DNA of 17,792 nucleotides, taken from positions 1-17,792 of the forward strand of contig NZ_CALLXM010000064.1 of the NCBI RefSeq assembly GCF_937875265.1. The letters are read 5' to 3'. Position numbers and translations under genes: made by a program. The notes below the pieces were generated by a model, which ran no database searches, was not told where the DNA came from, and saw only the letters and a list, made by a program, of their open reading frames with translations. The DNA comes from an uncultured Acetobacter sp. (GTDB lineage: Bacteria > Pseudomonadota > Alphaproteobacteria > Acetobacterales > Acetobacteraceae). Below, one piece after another: positions 1-7,450 of this stretch; position 1 is the stretch's first letter, and the number at the start of each line of letters is the position of its first letter.

Positions 1-560
1 TGGAAAGTAACGGTGCGAGTGGCCGCATCGGTTTCTATGCCGCCAGCCAGTGTGCAGTGGGCCGGGTCATGCAGGCAGGCATCAGCGCCGATAATGCGAC
101 TGTAATATGGCCCGGCAGTTGGGCTCCCGACTTTGAACAGGCGCCTGAAAGATGCGGCAACATCCTCAACGCCCAAAATCTGTCCGTTTGAAAAATGCAG
201 GTTGGACCGAAGAGTAAAACGATATGTGAGGCCACCCTCTTCCGGCATAGGCACAGCTTCAGCCAGATCGGCCACCACATGCTGTGCTTTTGGCCCCGAA
301 AATTTAGGGAATGCCAGCAACCCATCATAAACGGGCGTTTCGAGTTCTTTGGTGAGGGAAATATAAGAGACCTGTGGGTCTAGCGTGCCGCCTGAATTTT
401 GTGCTGCCAGCCGCAGGGTGCCGCCTTTGTGGGGCGTTGCGGTCGAGGAAGGTAGCGTTAGCGGTGGCGCAATACCGGGTTCAGCCCGCACCGCAGGGTT
501 TGTGCCAGCATACAGTGCTGCCAGCGCACACCACACATAAAAAGACCGCTTCCGCACCAT
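1..560 (-). CDS. ABC transporter substrate-binding protein, peptide/nickel type (SBP_bac_5), N-terminal part only
   Basis: Partial gene: it reads in from an ATG at 560-558 and is still open at the window edge, so only the first 186 residues are seen of a family usually about 500-600 residues long. Residues 1-26 look like a Sec signal peptide (MVRKRS, a hydrophobic stretch, then AVRA before EPG). The mature start (KGGTLRLAAQ, then LDPQ, then TPVYDGLLAF) and the later segments TYRFTLRSNLHFSNGQ and VEDVAASFRRL are typical of periplasmic solute-binding proteins of the oligopeptide/dipeptide/nickel class. The family captures peptides or similar ligands for an inner-membrane ABC importer, whose permease genes would be expected beyond position 1. 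It lies 106 bases downstream of the exported aminotransferase on the same strand, so the two may be co-transcribed. The ligand cannot be told from this fragment. Family call is confident; the choice between ATG 560 and an adjacent GTG at 557 is not important. Confidence 0.88.
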   Translation of the reverse strand, partial: MVRKRSFYVWCALAALYAGTNPAVRAEPGIAPPLTLPSSTATPHKGGTLRLAAQNSGGTLDPQVSYISLTKELETPVYDGLLAFPKFSGPKAQHVVADLAEAVPMPEEGGLTYRFTLRSNLHFSNGQILGVEDVAASFRRLFKVGSPTAGPYYSRIIGADACLHDPAHCTLAGGIETDAATRTVTF

Positions 561-666
561 GCTTCATACCCCACGCACCGGGGAAAGACCTTAAAAGGGC
601 GTGGAGTGTCACACAATGCAGAAACCGTAGCGCTTTATAAAAGCTGGTTTATGGTGGTTCCTGCCA

Positions 667-1776
667 TCAGGCTTTGGGCACATCCTGCAATGCGGCGGGC
701 AGGGCACGGCCAAACATTGCCAGTTCCGCGGGTGTCGCGGTGCCGACACGGATCCACGTCTGATAAGCCGGAGCATCAAACACCCGGATATCCACGCCAC
801 GTTGAGCCAGAGCAGTTTTCATTTTTTCAGCCGGACGCTGTGTATCCACATAAACAAAAGTGCCCTGACTTTTCAGAAAAGTAAGACTATTTTTCTCGCA
901 AATATCATAAATCATGGTGCGGCAGGATTTGAGGTAAGCAATTGCCCCTTCCAGATAAGTTTTATCCCCCAGTGATGCTATGGCCGCAGCATACCCGGCC
1001 TGATTGCGGGATGTTGTTGTCAGGCTGTAAAGCTGTTTGACCCGGTTGGGTTGCGCGAGAATATAGCCAATACGCAGCCCGGCCAGACCATAGACTTTGG
1101 AAAACGTGCGCGCCACAATGACATCATGCCCGGAATGCACCAGAGAGGAGACCGTCATCTGGTCTGCTGAAGGCAGAAGCTCAAAATAGGCTTCGTCCAC
1201 AAGAACTGGAATGGTTTTTGAAATATCTCTGCAAAAAGAAAGAAGTTTCGCGTGGTCCAGCATATCGCCGGTCGGGTTGTTGGGATTGCAGAGGTAAACC
1301 AGTGCTGTCTGTGGCGTTATGGCCTGGCGGAGTGCATCCAGATTAATCGCGTGATCCACAAGAGGCACATACCGCACTTCTACGCCCCGGCGCTGGGCGT
1401 AATTCAGATGCGTGGCATATGTTGGCTGGGGTGCCAGAATATGGCCTTTGCGCCCAATATCTGTGGAAAGCAGAGAAAGCGCATCCAGAGAGCCATTTGA
1501 TAAAGCGACTTTTTCTCTCTCAAGATTTTCCTGATACCCGATTTTGTCACGCAGGGCGTGGTCATCTTCCACATAGTAAGGCGCTTCCGGCACGCAGGCG
1601 ATAATAGCCTTCCGTGCAGCGGGGGAGGGACCAAAAGGGTTCTCAGTCACATTTAGGCGCGCGCGTGTTGCGGTGGCCGCCTGTGCAGCCAGAACTGGCC
1701 GGGTTCGACCAGCTATCAGGGCTGGGGCCAGAAGGCTGCCTGCCTGCATGAGAAGGCGCCTGTTGAGGTGAAGCAT
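667..1776 (-). CDS. HisC-like PLP-dependent aminotransferase with a twin-arginine (Tat) signal
   Basis: A 369-residue fold-type I aminotransferase, closest in layout to histidinol-phosphate aminotransferase. The mature part starts near LNVTENPFGPSP (residues 41-52), the substrate-side motif of HisC-like enzymes. It is followed by SNGS (93-96), CNPNNPTG (163-170), DEAYFEL with Asp194 and Tyr197 for the PLP pyridine, the Schiff-base lysine in TFSKVYGLAGLRIGY (Lys227, Arg235) and the carboxylate-binding arginine in WIRVG (Arg343). The first 31 residues are unusual: NRRLLMQAG followed by a hydrophobic segment and VLA-AQA, which reads as a Tat signal and predicts export of the folded, cofactor-loaded enzyme to the periplasm. 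Cytoplasmic HisC has no such leader. The start is an ATG with AGGGGA five bases upstream. The gene is divergent from a TonB-dependent receptor and upstream of a binding protein. Enzyme class is confident; the substrate is unknown, and a role in histidine synthesis is unlikely if export is real. Confidence 0.9.
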   Translation of the reverse strand: MLHLNRRLLMQAGSLLAPALIAGRTRPVLAAQAATATRARLNVTENPFGPSPAARKAIIACVPEAPYYVEDDHALRDKIGYQENLEREKVALSNGSLDALSLLSTDIGRKGHILAPQPTYATHLNYAQRRGVEVRYVPLVDHAINLDALRQAITPQTALVYLCNPNNPTGDMLDHAKLLSFCRDISKTIPVLVDEAYFELLPSADQMTVSSLVHSGHDVIVARTFSKVYGLAGLRIGYILAQPNRVKQLYSLTTTSRNQAGYAAAIASLGDKTYLEGAIAYLKSCRTMIYDICEKNSLTFLKSQGTFVYVDTQRPAEKMKTALAQRGVDIRVFDAPAYQTWIRVGTATPAELAMFGRALPAALQDVPKA

Positions 1777-1983
1777 GGTTGTCCCCTAATAATGAACTAT
1801 GATGGTCATTTAATTTTTGTTGCTTTGTCCGTATATGTTTAGCAATGAAATTCAGTAATGAAATTAAAATAAGTATAGAAACATATAAATTTCGAATTTA
1901 ATAATACTGTCACTTTTTTTATGGGTGGTGTTTTTGGTAACAGATGCGTGATTTTCCATTTTGATAACTCTCTGGACACACGC
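1777..1983. promoter_or_regulatory. AT-rich divergent promoter region between the aminotransferase and the TonB receptor
   Basis: This 207-base gap is clearly richer in A and T than the flanking genes and must carry promoters in both directions. It contains a 9-base direct repeat, AATGAAATT, at 1844-1852 and 1857-1865 (13-base period). It also holds a small inverted repeat, TAAATT-TCG-AATTTA, at 1886-1900, and a run of seven T at 1914-1920. These could be operator sites for a shared regulator, but I do not recognise a named box (it does not match a standard Fur or Irr site well). Promoter elements were not assigned with confidence. Confidence 0.45.
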
Positions 1984-4602
1984 ATGACACTCAGGAAAGC
2001 GTTTCTGGTTTCAACAGTTCTGACATTTGGTCTGGTTGCGGAAGCACCGGTTGCCAGTGCCACGACCACAGGAGATGAGCAGAAGCCAGTTAAAACCGAG
2101 CATGCGAAACACGTCGCTGCAAAGCGGACAAAAGCTGCCAAATCTCACGCTGCCGATAAAGCCTCCGGCGCCAATAGTGGTGAAACCCTGATTGTAACAG
2201 GGACGCATGCCGTTAACCGGAAGGCCCGGCAGAGCACATCCCCTGTCAGCGTGCTGTCTGCTGCCACACTGCGTCGGTCCGGCCAGCTTAATCTGGCTGA
2301 TGCACTGACGCGCACCTATGCATCTATCAATGTTAGCGCCATGGGGAATGATGCCGGGGCACTCACCTCCGCTATTCGCATGCGTGGGCTGAACCCCAAC
2401 CAGGTTCTTGTTCTGGTGGATGGTAAACGCCGACATACCACAGCCAATATTTATGCTGATGCCGGGCCCTCTTTTGGGGCCACACCGGTTGATCTGAACA
2501 TGATCCCCGCTGCATCTATTGACCATATTGAAGTGCTGGAAGATGGCGCTGCGGCCCTGTATGGGTCTGATGCCATTGCCGGTGTGGTCAATATCATTAC
2601 GCGCAAAACCAATCACGGCCTGAATATGAGCGCTCAGACCGGGGCTAATGCGTATAATGGTGATGGCTGGCAGTATCAGACCAGCATTGACGGTGGTCTT
2701 TCCCTTGGTGGAGATGGTTATCTGCATTTAAGCGGACAAGTTTACCATACAGACCATATGGTGCCCTACACGGAAGACCATCGTCTGATGGGGTCTGCGC
2801 CAGCCGGGGCGGGTACTGCGCTCTATACCGGTCCGGTTTCTGTCCCGAAGAACTCCAACAAAGTGATGAGCACGCCGGAAGAGACACGTGAAAACCTGAG
2901 TATTGCCTTTGGTAAAACGCTGACAGAAGGTGTTCAGGGGTATGGGTTGATCACATATGCGCATCGGCATGCGGAATCTTATCAGAACTATCGTACTCCC
3001 AACACACTGCCCTCTATGTACCCGTCCGGATTTTCCCCGCTTGAGACAATTGAGGAAAATGATTACGCGGCAACACTCGGCCTGAAAGGGGAAAATTTCC
3101 TTGGCTTCGCGTGGGATCTCAGCACGACCTATGGCGCGGATGAAGATGCGATTGGGGACAAGAACAGTGCAAACGCAGGGATGCTGAGTAGTAAATGTAT
3201 TCCGCGCAGTTCTAACCCGACCAGCACCAGTGCCTATGTCTCAACAGATGGCTGTGGCTGGTCCCCCACAAACACGCGTGCGGAAAGCTACCGCATGGCG
3301 CAGTGGACAAACACGATTGATTTCAGAAGAAATTTCAAAACAGGCTTTTCTACACCAACTACAATTGCGTTTGGTGCAGAGCACCGTCTGGAAACCTACC
3401 AGATCACGGCAGGCACGCCGCCTTCTTATGAAGCCGGTGGTATGGCGGGTTATGTTGGGCTGAGTCCGCAGAATGCCGGGAACTGGAGCCGCGATATCTG
3501 GGCCGGTTACCTGGATGGTGACTTCCATCCGCTGAAAAACTGGGATGTCGATTTTGCGGGGCGTTTCGAGCATTATACGGATGTAGGGAATACCGAAAAC
3601 GGCAAGATTTCCACACGGTATGAGATTACGCCACGTATTGCTGTTCGTGGCACCATCAGTAACGGTTTCCGTGCACCGACACTTGCAGAACAGCATTTCA
3701 GCTCCATTAACGTCGGGGCGACGACAGTTGCTGGTCTGCTGCCTGTCAGCTCTTCCGCGGCCCGCCTTCTGGGGGCATCGCCCCTCAAGCCGGAACGCTC
3801 AACTAACGCCAGTGGTGGTCTTGTGGTAGAGCCACTGAAAGGCCTGCATGTTGAGGCCGATGTTTATCAGATCAACATTCGTGATCGGATTATTGCCGGT
3901 GGTTCCAATAATGGCCCTACAGCTATTGCGGCTCTGCAGCAGCTTGGTTTTGTGCTGCCTGCCGGGCTGGACCCTAATGCTGTCAGCACTTACTATTTTG
4001 CCAATGGTGCCAGCACCCGGACACAGGGCTTTGACCTGAAAGCTGATTACCTGCTGAGGATGAATCGCTACGGAAACCTTAATCTGTCTGCAACGCTCGA
4101 CCTGAATCGTACCCGTTTGAGCCACGTTGCTTCCACCATGGTCAACGGGGTGCCCACTTCCTTGCTGACAGCAGCAACAGCGAGTTACATCACCACGGCG
4201 TATCCGCGCAGCAAGCTGATCCTGAATGCTTACTGGACGGTTGGGAAATGGGACGTAAACCTGCGTCAGACGCGGTATGGTGAAACCACAACCATGCTAG
4301 GTTATCAGGACTGGACGCCCTCCAGTGCCATGTGTGAAAGCAGTGGCAAAGCCCTGCGGTATTCAAATAGTTGCTTTGCCCAGTTCAAAAACACACCGCG
4401 CTGGCTGACTGATCTGGAAGTGGGCTACAGCGTTAACCCACACTGGCATTTTGCAGTTGGTGCTAACAATATTTTCAATGTGCGCCCTCGTCGTGTGAAC
4501 CCACTGAACAACAACTATGGTGGCCGTATGTATGATGCAAACTCTGCACAGGTGCCAATGACCGGCGGCTACTACTACGGTCGTATTGACGCGCATTTCT
4601 AA
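1984..4602 (+). CDS. TonB-dependent outer-membrane receptor
   Basis: An 872-residue TonB-dependent receptor of normal length for the family, which imports large or scarce ligands (siderophores, cobalamin, peptides, sugars) using energy from TonB-ExbBD. Residues 1-26 form a signal peptide (MTLRKAFLVS, hydrophobic core, VASA). A Lys/Ala-rich periplasmic segment follows (about 30-66), then a TonB box, ETLIVTG (67-73). The plug domain is at about 80-208, with IRMRGLNPNQVLVLVDGKRR, IEVLEDGAAALYGSDAIAGV and NIITRK. The barrel runs to the C-terminus and ends YYYGRIDAHF with the expected terminal Phe. Two cysteine pairs (405/424 and 784/797) probably close extracellular loops. An in-frame ATG at 1921 would add 21 residues that do not look like a signal peptide, so 1984 is preferred, although its ribosome-binding site is weak. 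The divergent neighbours are an exported aminotransferase and a peptide-type binding protein, which hints at a peptidic or amino-bearing ligand; this is inference. Confidence 0.95.
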   Translation: MTLRKAFLVSTVLTFGLVAEAPVASATTTGDEQKPVKTEHAKHVAAKRTKAAKSHAADKASGANSGETLIVTGTHAVNRKARQSTSPVSVLSAATLRRSGQLNLADALTRTYASINVSAMGNDAGALTSAIRMRGLNPNQVLVLVDGKRRHTTANIYADAGPSFGATPVDLNMIPAASIDHIEVLEDGAAALYGSDAIAGVVNIITRKTNHGLNMSAQTGANAYNGDGWQYQTSIDGGLSLGGDGYLHLSGQVYHTDHMVPYTEDHRLMGSAPAGAGTALYTGPVSVPKNSNKVMSTPEETRENLSIAFGKTLTEGVQGYGLITYAHRHAESYQNYRTPNTLPSMYPSGFSPLETIEENDYAATLGLKGENFLGFAWDLSTTYGADEDAIGDKNSANAGMLSSKCIPRSSNPTSTSAYVSTDGCGWSPTNTRAESYRMAQWTNTIDFRRNFKTGFSTPTTIAFGAEHRLETYQITAGTPPSYEAGGMAGYVGLSPQNAGNWSRDIWAGYLDGDFHPLKNWDVDFAGRFEHYTDVGNTENGKISTRYEITPRIAVRGTISNGFRAPTLAEQHFSSINVGATTVAGLLPVSSSAARLLGASPLKPERSTNASGGLVVEPLKGLHVEADVYQINIRDRIIAGGSNNGPTAIAALQQLGFVLPAGLDPNAVSTYYFANGASTRTQGFDLKADYLLRMNRYGNLNLSATLDLNRTRLSHVASTMVNGVPTSLLTAATASYITTAYPRSKLILNAYWTVGKWDVNLRQTRYGETTTMLGYQDWTPSSAMCESSGKALRYSNSCFAQFKNTPRWLTDLEVGYSVNPHWHFAVGANNIFNVRPRRVNPLNNNYGGRMYDANSAQVPMTGGYYYGRIDAHF

Positions 4603-4629
4603 CGTTTGAAAGCATACTCTTAAGCAATA

Positions 4630-4668
4630 AAAATCCTGCCTCGGACAATTTGATCCGGGCAGGATTTT
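4630..4668. terminator. Bidirectional rho-independent terminator
   Basis: The arms AAAATCCTGCC (4630-4640) and GGCAGGATTTT (4658-4668) are perfect complements. After one bulged T, the inner arms CGGA (4642-4645) and TCCG (4654-4657) extend the stem around an 8-base loop. The A tract on one side and T tract on the other allow it to stop transcription from both directions. It lies between the end of the plus-strand receptor gene (4602) and the end of the minus-strand flavoprotein gene (4708), which converge here. Confidence 0.92.
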
Positions 4669-4707
4669 CTGCTTTGAAAGCCAGTAGGCCTTATAGTGTC
4701 AAAAGAG

Positions 4708-5823
4708 TTATGGCTGCTCCAGTCTTACGCGTCCGGCGGCACTCAAGGCCGTATCCGCCTGTGGGGTGTGGATGCGGGCGCAAAGCACATTGCGCAGGTG
4801 GCGTTCCAGCGGGTTGGAACGGCTCAGGGCAGGGTTGCCAATAGCTGCAACACCTTTTTCCACGCTGTGAATGGCGTTTTCGGTCACGACATGTTTGATC
4901 AGATTAGCGTCTGTCAGGCTGCATTCCCCCTGCTCATAGCGCGTCAGGCCGTCTGCCAGCATGGCCCGGTTGGTCAGCAGGAAAGCTTCAATCTCACCCA
5001 TCAGAATTTGAAAACGCGGGAGACTTGCAAGAGGCTTGCCCAGGTTGGCAGGCACGCGTGCATGCAGGAACGTCACAAGCCAGTCTCGCGCAGCATGTGC
5101 GACACCATTGTAAAGCGCTGCGATCAGCAACGCATGCCACAGGGTCAGGTCGTGCGCAGCATCACGCCAGTCTCCCGGGTGTCGTAGGTCTACAAGGAAG
5201 GATTCTGGCAGAACAACATTTTCAAAATGAATGGTGTGGCTTCCCGTGGCACGCATGCCAAGCTGGTCCCATGTTCGCTCTATACGGACACCCGGTGCGT
5301 CCAGTGGTGCCAGAACATGGCCCGTGCGTGGAGCGTCCTTATCAGTGGCGGCCCAGACGATGCCCCACCGTAAGGCGGTGGAGCCTGTGGAATAAATCTT
5401 GCATCCATTCAGCACCCATTGCCCGTCTTTCCGACTGACGCGCGTTGCAGGAATGCCACCGCGTGAAGGGGTGCCAAGGTCCGGTTCCACGCGCAGGGCG
5501 TTCAGAAGAGCGCCTTCCTGAACAGCCGCTTCCGAGACCATGCGGCGCACGTCTTCCGGCCAGTGTGGGTCTGAGGCAATGCTGGCATGGTGCAGGCACT
5601 GCATGGCCAGAATAAGAGTGGTGGATGGGTCGCCCTGCGCAAGTGTGCCAATAACGGGCAGCACATCCCGCAATCCTTTTCCGCCCCCGCCATACCGGCG
5701 TGAGACTGTGAGCGCCAACAGTCCAGCTTTGTGCAGGTCTGCCAGATTATCCAGCGCAATTTCGCCCGACTGGTCGTAGGCTGCTGCCCGATTGGAAATT
5801 TTTTCCATAAGGTCTGGGAGCAT
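4708..5823 (-). CDS. Acyl-CoA dehydrogenase-family flavoprotein, DszC/SfnB-like
   Basis: A 371-residue protein with the three-part acyl-CoA dehydrogenase fold: helical N-domain to about residue 105 (LHKAGLLALTVSRRYGG), a middle beta domain (WVLNGCKIYSTG at 136-147, WDQLGMRATGSH at 185-196) and a C-terminal helical domain (ARDWLVTFLHARVPANLG, then LPRFQ). The ending NPLERHLRNVLCARIHTPQ resembles the DszC/SfnB branch, whose members are flavin-dependent monooxygenases or desulfurisation-type enzymes rather than beta-oxidation dehydrogenases. I see no obvious catalytic glutamate of the medium-chain type. Substrate is not predictable. It is the last gene of the polA strand group and stops just before the terminator. 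The ATG at 5823 leaves a 29-base gap after the upstream gene; an upstream in-frame TTG at 5868 would add 15 residues and overlap that gene by 16 bases. Neither has a strong ribosome-binding site, so the start is uncertain. Confidence 0.85.
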   Translation of the reverse strand: MLPDLMEKISNRAAAYDQSGEIALDNLADLHKAGLLALTVSRRYGGGGKGLRDVLPVIGTLAQGDPSTTLILAMQCLHHASIASDPHWPEDVRRMVSEAAVQEGALLNALRVEPDLGTPSRGGIPATRVSRKDGQWVLNGCKIYSTGSTALRWGIVWAATDKDAPRTGHVLAPLDAPGVRIERTWDQLGMRATGSHTIHFENVVLPESFLVDLRHPGDWRDAAHDLTLWHALLIAALYNGVAHAARDWLVTFLHARVPANLGKPLASLPRFQILMGEIEAFLLTNRAMLADGLTRYEQGECSLTDANLIKHVVTENAIHSVEKGVAAIGNPALSRSNPLERHLRNVLCARIHTPQADTALSAAGRVRLEQP

Positions 5824-5852
5824 AGGAAAGTCTTTCGATGTAGAATTTTTGT

Positions 5853-6797
5853 TCAGGGCCTGATGCAAGACCTGATATGATCACGGAGTAATCCGAGGAG
5901 AACATTATCTCCGCCTTGCTTGTACCACGAGTAATACGTGCGCCAGTGCTCACCGACATAATCAGGCAGTGTGCTGGCTTTTAAAGCGGTCATGCCGTTT
6001 TCAATTTTCTTGCGGATCTGCTCTTTGGAACGCATGGGAAAATGGAGCATGCAAAACTCAGCTTCAGTCATAATACGTATTGCTGAAGCAGGCTGGTCAA
6101 AACGCTCAACAAAGTGGTTGCCTGTTACCGGGCTGAGGCCCTGCCGCAAGCGATAAGCGATTTTAGTGACATTAACTTTCATCTTTGGCCAGACAGTTAA
6201 GTGAGTTTCACCAAGTGTCGGTCCAAAAGGAACTGGCTTTTGAGCGGGAGAAACAAGGGCGGCCTGTGCCCAGTTAAAGACCAGCATGGAAATGCCTGGG
6301 TCTTCCAAAATTGCGTTAAACTTTTCTACAGCCTGTTCAGTATTTTGAGTGCAGCATGTAATAAATTCATCTGCGTCGACGAAAAAAACCCAGTCCACCG
6401 GTGTTTCATCATGCTCCAGATAGAGCAGCATAAATTGCTCCAGAGCTTTCATTTTTGATGCCTGATAATAGGCTATTTGATAATCAAAAGCGCAGAAGAC
6501 TCTCGCATCCGGGTAGTCATGCCGGAATTGGATGATAAGATCTGTTGTGCCATCCGTACTGTTGTTATCGAGAATAAAAAAGCGCCTGAAACCGAGCTGG
6601 TAGTGATGCTGTAAATTCTGGCTAATAATATCGGCTTCATCTTTGACCAGAAGCAGAAGGGCAGCCTTAGATAAAGCTGGAACCGAAACCTGTGGAGAAA
6701 TTTCCCAATCTGTTCCAGCGCGAAGAGTGTTAAAGGCTAAGGCTGCCCGTTCACTTAATTCATGGGGCAAGCCGGTTAAAACAGGATGGTCGGTCAT
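5853..6797 (-). CDS. Glycosyltransferase family 2-type protein (Glyco_tranf_2_4 class)
   Basis: A 314-residue GT-A-fold protein without signal peptide or membrane segment. The nucleotide-sugar-binding start of the fold is AALLLLVKDEADIISQNLQHH (within residues 45-65). It continues with FFILDNNSTDGTTDLI (73-88), and the metal-binding acidic motif is VFFVDADEF (137-145, DADE at 141-144). The later LHFPMRSKEQIRKKI (251-265) is characteristic of the Glyco_tranf_2_4 group (PF13704). Members transfer sugars to surface polysaccharides or other acceptors; acceptor and donor cannot be told here. The first 40 residues are not part of the recognised fold. It lies 35 bases after the SCO gene and just before the flavoprotein gene, so it probably shares the polA transcript. 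No polysaccharide gene cluster surrounds it, making it an orphan glycosyltransferase. Confidence 0.88.
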   Translation of the reverse strand: MTDHPVLTGLPHELSERAALAFNTLRAGTDWEISPQVSVPALSKAALLLLVKDEADIISQNLQHHYQLGFRRFFILDNNSTDGTTDLIIQFRHDYPDARVFCAFDYQIAYYQASKMKALEQFMLLYLEHDETPVDWVFFVDADEFITCCTQNTEQAVEKFNAILEDPGISMLVFNWAQAALVSPAQKPVPFGPTLGETHLTVWPKMKVNVTKIAYRLRQGLSPVTGNHFVERFDQPASAIRIMTEAEFCMLHFPMRSKEQIRKKIENGMTALKASTLPDYVGEHWRTYYSWYKQGGDNVLLGLLRDHIRSCIRP

Positions 6798-6832
6798 ACT
6801 TCTGTCTTCTCGTCGTCAGTTGAAATAATAAC

Positions 6833-7447
6833 TTAGTCTGATTTAATCATTAATTTTTCCAAACGATCTGCCATGGCATCGGTGCTCAAACTGGCATCTA
6901 CCGTGCCGACATAGCGGGTGTCTGGGTCCATCACCACAAAACGGGGGGACATACGCATGGCATAAGTCCACTCGGGATCAGAAACTTTTTCAACAGTAGT
7001 ATGATATTCTTTTGTCAGGGCTGTTAGTGAGGCAGGTGAGGCTGTTCCCGCTACAACACGTGGGCTGATGCTTTCTCCATATTGGCGCAGACGATCAGCG
7101 TCATCACGATCCGGGTCAAGGCTTACAAAAATAATCAAAGCCTTCCGTTTGCCGGGGTCTGTTTTGTCCAGTGCGGCTGACATATTGGTTAGAGCCGGGG
7201 TGCAGGCGTCTGAGGCACAATGGGTCGCGCCAAACAGTACCATCATCCAGCGGCCCCGGAAGCTTTGGTCGGTCATGGTGCCTGTGGTGGCATCCATCAG
7301 GCGGAAGGACCCGCCAACTTCATTGCCATACGTATCCAGCGTCGGACCGTGACGCAGGGCAAAGCGGGTACCTACATAGCCCGTTACACTTGCAACGGCG
7401 AGAATGCCGGCCGCAATCAATGCAAATCGTTTTTCACTCGGTGTCAT
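6833..7447 (-). CDS. SCO1/SenC-family thioredoxin-fold protein with altered metal site
   Basis: A 204-residue membrane-anchored protein: one N-terminal hydrophobic segment (about 8-24) and then a periplasmic thioredoxin-like domain. Family landmarks are GGSFRLMDATTG (45-56), FRGRWMMVLFGATHC (63-77), LIIFVSLDPDRDD (104-116) and PRFVVMDPD (168-176). SCO proteins normally deliver copper to, or reduce, the CuA site of cytochrome c oxidase, using a CX3C pair and a distal histidine (pattern DHS). Here the pair is CASDAC (Cys77, Cys82), i.e. CX4C, and the position aligned with the histidine is Met166 (RMSPRFVV). The canonical copper site is therefore not intact. The protein may bind copper differently or act only as a thiol-redox protein. 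It begins 3 bases after the polA stop and must be translated from the same message. Family call is firm; function is open. Confidence 0.88.
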   Translation of the reverse strand: MTPSEKRFALIAAGILAVASVTGYVGTRFALRHGPTLDTYGNEVGGSFRLMDATTGTMTDQSFRGRWMMVLFGATHCASDACTPALTNMSAALDKTDPGKRKALIIFVSLDPDRDDADRLRQYGESISPRVVAGTASPASLTALTKEYHTTVEKVSDPEWTYAMRMSPRFVVMDPDTRYVGTVDASLSTDAMADRLEKLMIKSD

Positions 7448-7450
7448 GGG

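Noticed and set aside
1921..1983. In-frame upstream start for the TonB receptor (21 extra residues)
   Set aside because: The extra residues do not form part of a signal peptide, the ATG directly follows a T run with no ribosome-binding site, and a normal signal peptide begins at 1984.
2011..2727. 238-codon open frame on the minus strand
   Set aside because: Antisense to the plug domain of the TonB receptor; the product shows no recognisable domain and is rich in Cys, Ile and His as expected from an antisense reading.
5824..5868. TTG start adding 15 residues to the flavoprotein
   Set aside because: Possible but less likely than the ATG at 5823; it requires a rare start codon and an overlap with the glycosyltransferase stop. 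Kept as an alternative only.
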